From Myxococcota bacterium (lineage in GTDB: Bacteria; Myxococcota_A; UBA796; JAJRTE01): DNA of 64,000 nt. The notes below the pieces were generated by a model, which was given only the letters and a program-made list of their open reading frames with translations, was not told the DNA's origin and made no database searches. The first letter of the stretch is position 1; each line of letters starts with the position of its first letter. The translations under genes and the position numbers were made by a program. The stretch spans positions 1 to 64,000 of the forward strand of contig JAJRTE010000306.1 in assembly GCA_024278455.1 (NCBI GenBank), written 5' to 3'. Positions 8,460 through 16,653 of the stretch are shown piece after piece.

Positions 8460-8882
8460 TCATGGTGACCTCTTGGCGACCTGTGCGGCTTGCAAAACAG
8501 AGTGCATGAACTGGCGATAGGGTTCATCATCTCCAGTCATTCCCAGTATCTGGACATTGCTTTTGCTACGAACAATCAAGAACCTGTGCTTGACAACAAA
8601 ATACAGTATGAAGAATATTATCCCAAATCCATAGAGACCAATGGTAAGTATCCCCAAACCCAACCACAGTGCGCTGCCTCTTGCAGTGATTTCCACAGAG
8701 TCTATTTCGCTCACGAGCAACTGGGAGTCCCGACGGGCCACAACTCTTTTTGTCGTCTCGACAACCCTTTCAGAATACAGGCGAAGGGTCGTTTTTCCGA
8801 ACATTGAGGGAACCAGTCCGCCGAAGTGGGCAGTCCCGGGTTTGCCGGAAACCTCCATAGGTCCACGATTTTCTACATTCAT
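8460..8882 (-). CDS. Small membrane protein with PH-like fold, function unknown
   Basis: 140 residues starting at an ATG with GGAGG about 8 nt upstream. A short beta-rich N-terminal part (TLRLYSERVVETTKRVVARRDSQLLVSEIDSVEI) is followed by a strongly hydrophobic hairpin of one or two helices (ALWLGLGILTIGLYG and FGIIFFILYFVV). A further strand-like stretch RFLIVRSKSNVQILG then follows. This pattern resembles bacterial PH-like membrane proteins, in which two halves of a PH-like domain flank the membrane hairpin. I do not recognise a specific function. It is somewhat AT-richer than the native genes and sits in the accessory region between doc and cas6. Confidence 0.6.
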   Translation of the reverse strand: MNVENRGPMEVSGKPGTAHFGGLVPSMFGKTTLRLYSERVVETTKRVVARRDSQLLVSEIDSVEITARGSALWLGLGILTIGLYGFGIIFFILYFVVKHRFLIVRSKSNVQILGMTGDDEPYRQFMHSVLQAAQVAKRSP

Positions 8883-9420
8883 TTCCTTGCCTCCAGATGT
8901 TTGACGTTTCCCCAGCCATACTCAGATAGGACAGTTGGTGGCAGTCTACCTCGTTCATGTTCGAGCCAAGCTCGAATGCATTCGTATTTCAACCTTGGTG
9001 TTCCAACAAGGACCTGCGTCCTCGAGGCCTCTCTCACCCCTCTCTCTCACACATTCACAAGCCAAATCCCGTGGTTCAAGACAAACCGTGGAGATAGGCT
9101 CGACCCACAACGCCTCCCATCCCAACATGACCGTTCCGGGGAGGAAGTCTGGCGATTGCGGATGGTCCAGAATCCCAATATGGTCGGTCGATGTGGGCAG
9201 AGACGGCCCGCCAGAACGACTTCCCGCGGAAACCCGGCCCCACGTATCCTTTCCTCCAAGGTCCACAACAAACTGAGTAGGCAGCCAACGCCAGCCTGGG
9301 GACCCCACGAGCTTCGTCCGGCGACCGAAGACGCGGACCGGTGCTACCGCGCCCACCGTGGTCGACAGGGATTGGCCGCGTTCGATCGCGATCCCCTGCC
9401 GCAGTGTCAACCGCCGGCCG

Positions 9421-9450
9421 CTCTCTCCTCTCTCCTCTCTCCTCTCTCCT
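9421..9450. repeat. Heptanucleotide microsatellite (CTCTCCT)n
   Basis: About four tandem copies of a 7-nt pyrimidine unit (ctctcct), just upstream of the repeat that abuts cas6. Such tracts vary in length by slippage. No gene reads through it. Confidence 0.8.
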
Positions 9451-9476
9451 CCCATGCCATTCGTGGGGGGGTACCT

Positions 9477-9522
9477 TGTCTCCAGGGCCGACACTCCCCG
9501 GTACGTGGGGTTGGTGGCGCGC
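9477..9522. repeat. 46-nt hairpin-forming repeat, copy 2, abutting cas6
   Basis: Second copy of the repeat at 8125-8170. It ends at 9522, immediately beyond the cas6 stop codon at 9523-9525, so any transcript of cas6 would run straight into it. On that strand it can fold through CCCC/GGGG. No further copies at spacer-like intervals were found. Confidence 0.6.
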
Positions 9523-10518
9523 TCACGCATCCCCTTCCACGTGCAGCTCCATCCCGCCGAATCCCATGGTGCGTCCCTTGCCGATGTGCACCGCGGCGCC
9601 CAGGACCAGGAAAGGGAGGAACGGGTTCAGTTCGCCGTGGAAGTCCAGGGTGCCCCGTCGAGTGGCGACGCGGATGGGGCGGGGTCGTCCGTTCCGGTCG
9701 AACTGGCGGCGGCTGTAGTGCACGACCCGTTCGGCCCAGGTTCTGTCCGGTCCGCTCGCCACCGTGTCGGCGTGGGCTTTCCAGGATTCGAAGTCGAGGT
9801 CCAGCGGGCCGTCCCCGTGGTTGCGGGCGTGGGAGGCCAGGTTGCGGAGGATGGAGCGAAGCAGGTCCCGGAATGTGATTCGGGTTACCGCCCTGCCTCG
9901 AGCGCGCAGGTCCAAGGGGGTTGTCAGCTCAAGCCGGGTGGCGCGCACGTCTCGCGGCATCTGCTCCAGGGCGCGCGTGACGAACTGCTCGCCGTTCCAT
10001 GTCCAGTCAGGCGGGATCTTCCTCGCCACGGGGCCTCCAGTGCCTTGAAACAGGCAGACAGGCCCGCCCGGCGTCACCGCGTGGACATCCAGGACCAGAA
10101 AGCGGCTTCGTGCACGACCGATGCCGTCGAACAGGCCGAACCGGAACAGGAGCCAGCACAGGTCGATCGCCTTGGTCGCGGCGTCACCGAACAGGGTGAT
10201 GCCGAAAGTGAAAGAATCGCCCCGGTCGAGATGGAGGCCGCTCGAGCCCGGAGGGTGGATCACGAAGGGGGGCGGATGTATCGGGGTGCCGGGCCGGGGA
10301 GGAGGACCCGTGAAGACCGTGTGGAACAGGCTCTCCATATCGGGATCATTGCCGTCGCACCCGCGCCAGGAACCCTGGTGGAGGGTCTCCCCGAGCAGGC
10401 CACGGAGCGTCGGGCCGACAAATCCCTCGAGCGAAATGGGGTCGAATGCCTCGATGCGCATTTCGAGGCGCAGCCACCGGAGGTTCTTGAAGGTCGAGAG
10501 CGGTACCGGCGGGGGCAT
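9523..10518 (-). CDS. cas6: CRISPR-associated endoribonuclease Cas6
   Basis: 331 residues from an ATG at 10518 with GAGGAG 6 nt upstream. The C-terminal glycine-rich RAMP signature is clear: LNPFLPFLVLGAAVHIGKGRTMGFGGMEL, with the GxGxxxGxG-type loop. The N-terminal half has FKNLRWLRLEMRIEA and a loop GFVGPTLRGLLGETLH typical of this Cas6 group (Cas6 C-terminal domain family). Cas6 enzymes cut precursor CRISPR RNA within repeats. No Cas10, Cmr/Csm, Cas1/2 or CRISPR array is seen in the window, so it is either a solitary remnant or serves arrays elsewhere. Two short hairpin repeats downstream are the only possible repeat relics. Confidence 0.85.
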   Translation of the reverse strand: MPPPVPLSTFKNLRWLRLEMRIEAFDPISLEGFVGPTLRGLLGETLHQGSWRGCDGNDPDMESLFHTVFTGPPPRPGTPIHPPPFVIHPPGSSGLHLDRGDSFTFGITLFGDAATKAIDLCWLLFRFGLFDGIGRARSRFLVLDVHAVTPGGPVCLFQGTGGPVARKIPPDWTWNGEQFVTRALEQMPRDVRATRLELTTPLDLRARGRAVTRITFRDLLRSILRNLASHARNHGDGPLDLDFESWKAHADTVASGPDRTWAERVVHYSRRQFDRNGRPRPIRVATRRGTLDFHGELNPFLPFLVLGAAVHIGKGRTMGFGGMELHVEGDA

Positions 10519-10702
10519 GGCTGGCTCCTCGAGACGGGGAGAATGGATTGCTAGTGGGTTTGGTAACACAACGATGTGCCGCGACGCAAGCGCTTTGTGA
10601 AACCGTGTCGGATTCCCGGGCGAATGGCGCCCCCAGCGGTTCCGTGTACCGTCCCGGTGCGAATTCCGGTAGAATGGGGCGGTTCGATGGAATGGAGGAC
10701 AG

Positions 10703-11767
10703 ATGTGGTCCCGGCGGAAGAGCGGATGGTGTCTGGCGGCGGTGCTGTTGCTCATGGCCGGCGTCGTTCGCCCGTTGCGCGAGGTGCTGGTCTACCCGGT
10801 GGTCCGGCATGCCAGGGCGCTCGTGAGCGGCCGCCCGTTGCAGGGTTTCCCCCCCGAGCAGCTCACCGGGTACGCGGCGGCTCTGGCCAGGCAGGAGCTG
10901 GACACGTGGACCGCGCGGATGGCCGCGGGTGATCCCGGGGAGCGGAAGAGGCTGGACGATCGTCTCGAGGCGCTGCGGGTACAGATGGCCCAGGTGCAGC
11001 AGGAACGGGTGTGGTACCAGGTCGCCCACCATCCGCTCGAGTCTGCCGGGGTGCTGCTTTTCGTTCTCGGGCTGGTGTGCGGCCTGCGATGGTGGGCATT
11101 GAGCCCCGAAGCGGGTCGCGTGGCGCCGGCGGTTTTGCCATCTGGGCGGCCGCGGGTGGAGTCCGGGCGGATACGCCGGAACCGGGACGCGGTGGAGGAT
11201 GAGGGGGGAGACGCAGAGGGGGCCGGGGGCGAAGTCCTCGATGTGCCCCTGGAGCACGAGATCGAGCGGCTCCTGGCGACCGGGGAGGAGTCCGATTCGG
11301 ACCAGTTGGTCGAGCAGGCGCCGGATCCCGACTGGGACGGTTGGAGCCAGGCGGTACGGGAACGCATGCCACCTCTGGAGATGGCGCACCTCATCGCGCT
11401 GTTCGCGTCCGACCCGTCCCGGAACTACCTGGGGCTTCTGGGTTTCCTGTCCCACCAGCTCGCGCTGTCCGGTTCGGAGCACATCCGGCTGTTTCCCGGG
11501 CGAAAGGGTGTGCAGATCTTTCTCTCCACCCCGGACCGGGAGCAGGAGATCGGGGAGTTGCCTCCCCAGCAGTACGCCGGGCTGGTGGTGGCGCTGACGA
11601 ACGCGCTGAACCTCCAGCCGGATGGACCGTCGGGGCGGGCGAGCCGGTGGGCGAGGCTGGTCGCGCCTTCGGGCCAGGGCTACCAGGTTCAGGAGGTCAG
11701 GCTGTACGACAACGCCATCGAGATCCGCGCGGGCGAGCATGTCCGGTTCCTGCCCGCCGGCTGGTAG
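10703..11767 (+). CDS. Membrane protein of unknown function, first gene of a kinase operon
   Basis: 354 residues from an ATG with GGAGG upstream (5-nt spacing). One N-terminal helix (WCLAAVLLLMAGVV) and a second at about 115-132 (AGVLLFVLGLVCGLRWWAL) enclose a presumably periplasmic helical segment rich in Gln and Arg. The soluble C-terminal 200 residues are acidic, then globular (MAHLIALFASDPSRNYLGLLGFL ... IRLFPGRKGVQIFLSTPDREQEIGELPP), and presumably cytoplasmic. I do not recognise a family. It lies 46 nt upstream of a small membrane protein gene that overlaps a histidine kinase gene, so a signalling or sensory accessory role is possible but is only inferred from position. Confidence 0.7.
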   Translation: MWSRRKSGWCLAAVLLLMAGVVRPLREVLVYPVVRHARALVSGRPLQGFPPEQLTGYAAALARQELDTWTARMAAGDPGERKRLDDRLEALRVQMAQVQQERVWYQVAHHPLESAGVLLFVLGLVCGLRWWALSPEAGRVAPAVLPSGRPRVESGRIRRNRDAVEDEGGDAEGAGGEVLDVPLEHEIERLLATGEESDSDQLVEQAPDPDWDGWSQAVRERMPPLEMAHLIALFASDPSRNYLGLLGFLSHQLALSGSEHIRLFPGRKGVQIFLSTPDREQEIGELPPQQYAGLVVALTNALNLQPDGPSGRASRWARLVAPSGQGYQVQEVRLYDNAIEIRAGEHVRFLPAGW

Positions 11768-11813
11768 ACAGGGTCTCGAGGCGCGTCGCGCGGCGCAGGG
11801 TCGTGGAGGTATC

Positions 11814-12065
11814 ATGGCACCAATCGCGCTGATTCTGCTTGGGATCGTGGTTCACGTCCTCAACGCGCGGCCGGGGGTGCACATTGGGTTCAAGGGGCTA
11901 CCGTGGCTCGATGTGCCGTCCACGCTGGTCGTCGCGGGGCTGGTGGCTGGTATTGCCGGCATCGAGACGCGGAGGCGCCGGAAGGCACGTTCCGGTCGCG
12001 CCGGGGAAGAGGTCGAAGCGGCCGCGTCCGGGCGCGTTCGGGGGGGCAGGGGTGCCGATTCATGA
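11814..12065 (+). CDS. Small membrane protein of unknown function
   Basis: 83 residues from an ATG with GGAGG 6 nt upstream. Two hydrophobic stretches (PIALILLGIVVHVLNA and TLVVAGLVAGIAGI) are followed by an arginine-rich, probably cytoplasmic tail. The stop overlaps the histidine kinase start as ATGA, so the two are translationally coupled. No family recognised; position suggests an accessory to the kinase. Confidence 0.65.
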   Translation: MAPIALILLGIVVHVLNARPGVHIGFKGLPWLDVPSTLVVAGLVAGIAGIETRRRRKARSGRAGEEVEAAASGRVRGGRGADS

Positions 12066-14017
12066 GGTCCAGGCTTCGATTTTCGGTTCGCACCAAGATT
12101 CTCTCCGGTTCGGTCCTCGTCTTCGTCCTGTTCCTCGTGGTCCTGGTCTACAACCTGGTTCAGATGCGACGGATTGCGTGGCAGTTGACGATCGTGCAGC
12201 AGGGGTACCTTCCACTCACCCAGGTCGTGGCGCGCATGGATAACGACCACCAGAGCATGGAGCGGTACCTCAACCCGGACCGGCTGCTTTCCCGCGAACG
12301 GGTGCCCACCAACCTCTACCTGTCCCTGGCCCTGTTCCACCTGTCCCGGGTCGGCGAGAGTATCCGCAGCGGCAAGGAACGGGTCGAGGCGACGCTTCGG
12401 CTCCCGGGCGTGGACAGCGAGGAACGCGCGTTGGGCATCGTTCGCGACCAGTTGCAGACGATCGAGAGCGAATACGGCGGCTACAGCCAGGTACTCCGGC
12501 AGGTCATGGAGCGACTCGAGGCCGGACAGGTGGAGGAAGCGCGAACCCTGGTGCCCTCCCTGCGCCGCCACACCGACCGGGTGTCTCGAGCCATTCGCGA
12601 CCTCAACGACCTGCTGGCGCAACGGGTCGAGAGCGCGGTGCAGACCACGCGGGAGCGGCAGACCCAGGCGGCCTACATGGCGGCTGGGCTGTCCGCCGCG
12701 GCCATCGTGTTCGGCATGCTCGCCATCATTGCGACCCACCTGGTCCTCCGCCCCATCTCCCGGCTCATCCAGGGTGTGAAGTCGATCGCGGGCGGCGACT
12801 ACCGCCAGCGGGTATCGATCGAGGCCGAGGACGAGATCGGCACGTTGGCGCGGGAGTTCAACGCCATGGCCGGGAGCCTCGAGGAGCGGGAGGCATCGTT
12901 GCGGCAGAGCCAGGCGGAACTCGAGGCCGCCCTCGAGAACCAGAAGCAGGTCCACCAGGAACTCAAGCGCATATCCCACTACAACGAGAGCATCATCCAG
13001 TCGATCGACGTGGGGCTGATCGTGTGCGACCGGAAGAGTCGTGTGACCACCTTGAACCAGGCCGCGTGCCGGATATGGGGAATGGTCCCGGACCGGGTTA
13101 CCGGCCGTTTGCTCGAGGACGTGCTCGCCGTGGACGGGGTGGCGACGTGGGCCTCGAGGGTGTTGCAGACAGGCGATGTGGTGCGCAAGGACGGCCTTCG
13201 CGTCGGCCCGGCGGGCGATGCCGGCAAGCTGATCGACACCACGTTCGTGCCGCTGATGGGGGACGGCGGGGCGGTGGAAGGGGTGATCATCGTCGCCGAG
13301 GATGTGACGGAGAAGACACGGACCAAGCAACGGTTGATCCAGACGGAGCGTCTCGCTCTGATCGGCCGCATGAGCGCCCAGGTCACGCACGAGATTCGCA
13401 ATCCGCTCAACGCACTGGGGCTCAATGCCGAGATGCTCGAGGACGAGATCCTGGCACTGGACGCCGAGGGGAAGACCGACGCCCGGAACCTCCTCCACTC
13501 CATTGCCAGCGAGATCGATCGTCTCACCGCGGTCACGGAGACCTACCTTCGTCTCGCCAGGCAGCCTGCTCCCCGGCTCGAGAGGCTGGACGTCGGCCCG
13601 GTCGTCGATAGCCTGTTGCGGTTCATGCGCGAGGAGTTCGCCGGCGACGGGGTCGAGGTATCGTTCCGGGTCGCGCAGCCGCTTCCCGAGGTGCTTCTGG
13701 ACGAGAACCAGTTGCGCCAGGCCCTGCTCAACATCCTTCGCAACTCGAGGGAGGCGACGCGCGGCGGCGGGCGGATAGATGTTTCGGTGGCCCCGGTGGA
13801 AGACGGTATCGACATCGTGATCCAGGACAGTGGGGAGGGGATGGAGCCCGAGGTGCTGCGCCTCATTTTCGACCCGTTCTACTCGACCAAGAGCACCGGG
13901 ACCGGGTTGGGGCTGCCCATCTCGCAGCAGATCATCGAGGAACACGGTGGGCGTATCACCGTGGACAGCGCTCCGGGGTCGGGTACCCGGTTCCGGATCT
14001 GGCTGCCCCTGGCATGA
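12062..14017 (+). CDS. Membrane sensor histidine kinase (HAMP-PAS-HisKA-HATPase)
   Basis: 651 residues. Domain order: TM1 (about 13-32), a helical periplasmic sensor of about 180 residues, TM2 (AAYMAAGLSAAAIVFGMLAIIATHLVL), HAMP (RPISRLIQGVKSIAGGDYRQRV), a coiled coil, a PAS domain (SIIQSIDVGLIVCDRKSRVTTLNQAAC), HisKA with phosphoacceptor H-box HEIRNPLNAL, then N-box LLNILRNSREA, G1 DSGEGM, F-box FDPFYSTK and G2 GTGLGLPIS. It is an autophosphorylating kinase of the NtrB-like PAS class. The response regulator is not adjacent; a sulfatase gene lies convergent downstream. I chose the ATG at 12062 because it overlaps the preceding stop and directly precedes TM1. Confidence 0.9.
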   Translation: MRSRLRFSVRTKILSGSVLVFVLFLVVLVYNLVQMRRIAWQLTIVQQGYLPLTQVVARMDNDHQSMERYLNPDRLLSRERVPTNLYLSLALFHLSRVGESIRSGKERVEATLRLPGVDSEERALGIVRDQLQTIESEYGGYSQVLRQVMERLEAGQVEEARTLVPSLRRHTDRVSRAIRDLNDLLAQRVESAVQTTRERQTQAAYMAAGLSAAAIVFGMLAIIATHLVLRPISRLIQGVKSIAGGDYRQRVSIEAEDEIGTLAREFNAMAGSLEEREASLRQSQAELEAALENQKQVHQELKRISHYNESIIQSIDVGLIVCDRKSRVTTLNQAACRIWGMVPDRVTGRLLEDVLAVDGVATWASRVLQTGDVVRKDGLRVGPAGDAGKLIDTTFVPLMGDGGAVEGVIIVAEDVTEKTRTKQRLIQTERLALIGRMSAQVTHEIRNPLNALGLNAEMLEDEILALDAEGKTDARNLLHSIASEIDRLTAVTETYLRLARQPAPRLERLDVGPVVDSLLRFMREEFAGDGVEVSFRVAQPLPEVLLDENQLRQALLNILRNSREATRGGGRIDVSVAPVEDGIDIVIQDSGEGMEPEVLRLIFDPFYSTKSTGTGLGLPISQQIIEEHGGRITVDSAPGSGTRFRIWLPLA

Positions 14018-14083
14018 CCACCTGGGTCCCGGTCTGCCGTTCCCTACCGCGTTCCGCGAGCAGGTTCCGCTCCCCCCGGGGGC

Positions 14084-16363
14084 TCACTCCTGGATGTCCA
14101 CCTCGAGCCGAATGTACCGCTCGCCCGGTTCGGCCTCGCTCCCGCCCACCTTGTCGTCCACCTTCCGCGGTCCTTGCAGGTACAGGCGGAACTCCGCCGC
14201 CCCCGGTTCCGCCCCGGCGGGCACCTTGAACGTGAATTCGTCCCGGATGAAAAGGTCGACCGGCCAGGAGTACATGGGGTGCTTGGCCTCGATGGACCGG
14301 AACCGCAGCGGAAAGACGTGGCCCGCGGAATCGGCCAGGGACAACCGGAACTTGCGGTGCCACCCCAGTGCTCCGAGTACTTTCAGGTAGACCACCATGG
14401 TGGCCTTGTCGCCCCGGCGCAACAGGGGCGGGTCGTATCCCAGCACCTCGAGCCGGTGCTTGAACCGTCCGTCGGTCTCCTGTTGGGGCTCGGGCCGCTT
14501 CCACAGGAAGACGTTGGCCCCGGTTTGCGCCTGGTGCGCGACGTACAGGGTCTGCCGGTCGTGCTTCCATGCCTTCATCTCGGCCACCATCCGGTCGACC
14601 TCTTCCGGCTCCAACGTGTAGGCGAGGTTGGTCGTCTCGCCCGGGTCCTTGCCCAGGTCGAATCGTTCGTTCGGAGAACGATTGTAGTAGTAGATGAACT
14701 TGTCGTCACCGTCGAGTCGGCCCAGGCACCTGTTGCGATACCAGCATGAGACGTGGATCACCCGGTCGTCGACGGGGTCGAGCAGGCTCGTTCCCTCCAT
14801 TTTGCCCGCGGTGACCCGAAGATGGAGCAGATCGACGATGGTGGGGAGGAAGTCCTGGTGCTGGCGGTTGCCGGTCACCGTGACGGGGTGGGGTATCACC
14901 GCGGGACCCCAAAGGATGGCCGGCACGTGGATCCCCTCCTCGTACACGATAGCGTCGTGGCCCTTTCGGCCGTGCTCCCCGTGACCCTCTCCGTGGTCTC
15001 CGACGATGATGAACAGGGTGTTCTCGAGGAGTCCGCGCCGATCGAACGCATCGAACAACTCCTCGATGAAGGCGTCGGTGTACCGAATCGTGTTCAGGTA
15101 GTTGCTCCAGCGTTCGGAGCCCGGATAGGTCTTCTTTTCGAACGTGCTCGGCACCTGGTAGTCGTGGTGGGTGATCAAGGTCAGGATGCTCAACAGGAAC
15201 GGCCCCTTCTGCTGGTCCACCCAGTCCATGGCCGGCCCGATGATGGCGCGGTCCTCCACCCCCAGGTAGTTGGGAGATTCCCAGCGGGCTCTGTCGATGT
15301 CCTCCCAGGAGAACAGGAGGTCGAACCCCATCGATTGGGCCAGCACCTTTCTTTGCTCGAATTTCCGGGAGGCCGGCTGGAAATGGGCGCTGGCGTATCC
15401 CCATGGTTTGAGCAGGTCGGGGAGACAGGGCCCGGGCAACGCCGAAGGCACACTCTCGGTCAGCGCCTGGCGCACGTCCGGACCGTACCCGCACAGGATG
15501 GGAACCAGGCTCTTGGTCGTGTGCGGGATTACCGTGTAGTGGCGCTGGACCAGCATGCCTTCTCGAGAGAGCTTCGCCAGGAACGGCGTCGTGTCGAGTG
15601 CTGGCGTGTAGGGCGTCGTGGCATCGGCCCGGACCGACTCGAGCACGATGAATACCAGGTTGACGAGCTTGCTTTCGGGCGTCGTCTCGAGCGCCAGGGG
15701 TTCCGGCAGGTCGTAGTCGAGGTACACGTCGCCGGTCCCGAACAGGTCCGTCTTCGCGGCCGCCAGGGCCTGTCTCGCCAGCGCCACCGGCAAGGTCGAT
15801 CGCAGGAGGACGAGGCGCGGGTCGGGACGCGGGGTCAGCAATGCCGCGGCGAGGAGCACCACGACACCGGCGGCGGCGACCCACCGTGGTCTGCCCCGGG
15901 GCAACCGCTGCCGGGCGCCCTCCCGCCAGCCCGCCAGCGCCATGGCTGTCGCGACCGGGAGTGGAAGGACCAGGAGACACCACCACATCAGCGGGATTTC
16001 CGCCGCCACTACCCCGGAGATTTCACCCAGCCGTGCCAGTCCGTGCCAGAAGAGTTGCCAGTCCAGCAGGGACCCGGTCGCCAGGAAGAAGCGGTGCTCC
16101 ACGACGACGAAGGTGCCGAGTGGCAGCAGGATGGCGCCCCAGGCCGCGGCCAGCCGCTGTCCCGCTCGAGGCCCCAGGTGGGTGACGGCGGCCAGGACGG
16201 CGATTTCCGCGACGATGACGAACAGGATGTCCGGGACCAGCACGCCAAGGAGATCGAAGGCGTCCCACTCCGGCGCCAGGGACGGCACCTTGAGCGCCTT
16301 GGGAAGCACGAGGGCGATGAGCAGGAGGGCCGAGTGTGCGGTCCAGAAGAGCCGTTGTTTCAT
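14084..16363 (-). CDS. Membrane sulfatase / LTA-synthase-like phosphotransferase
   Basis: 759 residues. Four or five N-terminal transmembrane helices (about 1-185) are followed by an alkaline-phosphatase-superfamily domain at about 230-560: NLVFIVLESVRAD (metal ligand Glu), HTTKSLVPIL (candidate Thr nucleophile, as in LtaS), and the C-terminal metal site FIIVGDHGEGHGEHG. The last 200 residues form a beta-rich extra domain ending in IRLEVDIQE. LtaS-type enzymes transfer phosphoglycerol or related groups to envelope glycans; sulfatases of the same fold use a formylglycine Cys, which is absent here (Thr-Thr-Lys-Ser instead). The active site should face the periplasm. It lies convergent to the kinase gene and divergent from the HEAT-repeat lipoprotein gene. 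The exact substrate is unknown. Confidence 0.8.
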   Translation of the reverse strand: MKQRLFWTAHSALLLIALVLPKALKVPSLAPEWDAFDLLGVLVPDILFVIVAEIAVLAAVTHLGPRAGQRLAAAWGAILLPLGTFVVVEHRFFLATGSLLDWQLFWHGLARLGEISGVVAAEIPLMWWCLLVLPLPVATAMALAGWREGARQRLPRGRPRWVAAAGVVVLLAAALLTPRPDPRLVLLRSTLPVALARQALAAAKTDLFGTGDVYLDYDLPEPLALETTPESKLVNLVFIVLESVRADATTPYTPALDTTPFLAKLSREGMLVQRHYTVIPHTTKSLVPILCGYGPDVRQALTESVPSALPGPCLPDLLKPWGYASAHFQPASRKFEQRKVLAQSMGFDLLFSWEDIDRARWESPNYLGVEDRAIIGPAMDWVDQQKGPFLLSILTLITHHDYQVPSTFEKKTYPGSERWSNYLNTIRYTDAFIEELFDAFDRRGLLENTLFIIVGDHGEGHGEHGRKGHDAIVYEEGIHVPAILWGPAVIPHPVTVTGNRQHQDFLPTIVDLLHLRVTAGKMEGTSLLDPVDDRVIHVSCWYRNRCLGRLDGDDKFIYYYNRSPNERFDLGKDPGETTNLAYTLEPEEVDRMVAEMKAWKHDRQTLYVAHQAQTGANVFLWKRPEPQQETDGRFKHRLEVLGYDPPLLRRGDKATMVVYLKVLGALGWHRKFRLSLADSAGHVFPLRFRSIEAKHPMYSWPVDLFIRDEFTFKVPAGAEPGAAEFRLYLQGPRKVDDKVGGSEAEPGERYIRLEVDIQE

Positions 16364-16653
16364 GGTCGGTGCTCGGTCGATGATCCACTGCGGGCCCCGG
16401 GCGCCCGCTCCGTTCGCCAGAGATGCATACCACCTGCCATGGGGAGCGCAACAACATTCTCCCGGCGCGACCTTCGTTGCCTCTGGTATCGGGCGGTGCT
16501 ATCGTGACAACCATGGACGAAGGCCATTCATGTCTCGCTGCCAGGGAGGTGCCGGTCGCCGCGTTCTCTCGGGCTGCTCGCCGTGCTGCCCACATCGTCC
16601 CGCCCGTCTGTCCTGTGTGCTCCCCCTGGACAGGTCGCGGGACGCGGGCGGTA

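Larger units (their letters stand above)
8883..9522. other. Intergenic region with microsatellite and repeat copy 2
   Basis: About 640 bp without a credible gene. It contains pyrimidine-rich stretches, a perfect 7-nt tandem repeat at 9421-9450, and the second 46-nt repeat copy directly against the cas6 stop codon. It could be a decayed remnant of a longer locus. Confidence 0.45.

Noticed and set aside
8900-9480. CRISPR array next to cas6
   Set aside because: I looked for regularly spaced repeats of 25-40 nt. Only the heptanucleotide microsatellite and single hairpin repeats are present; there is no repeat-spacer pattern.
11852-13945. A 697-codon minus-strand frame opposite the histidine kinase
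   Set aside because: Antisense to a complete kinase with all boxes; no recognisable domain.
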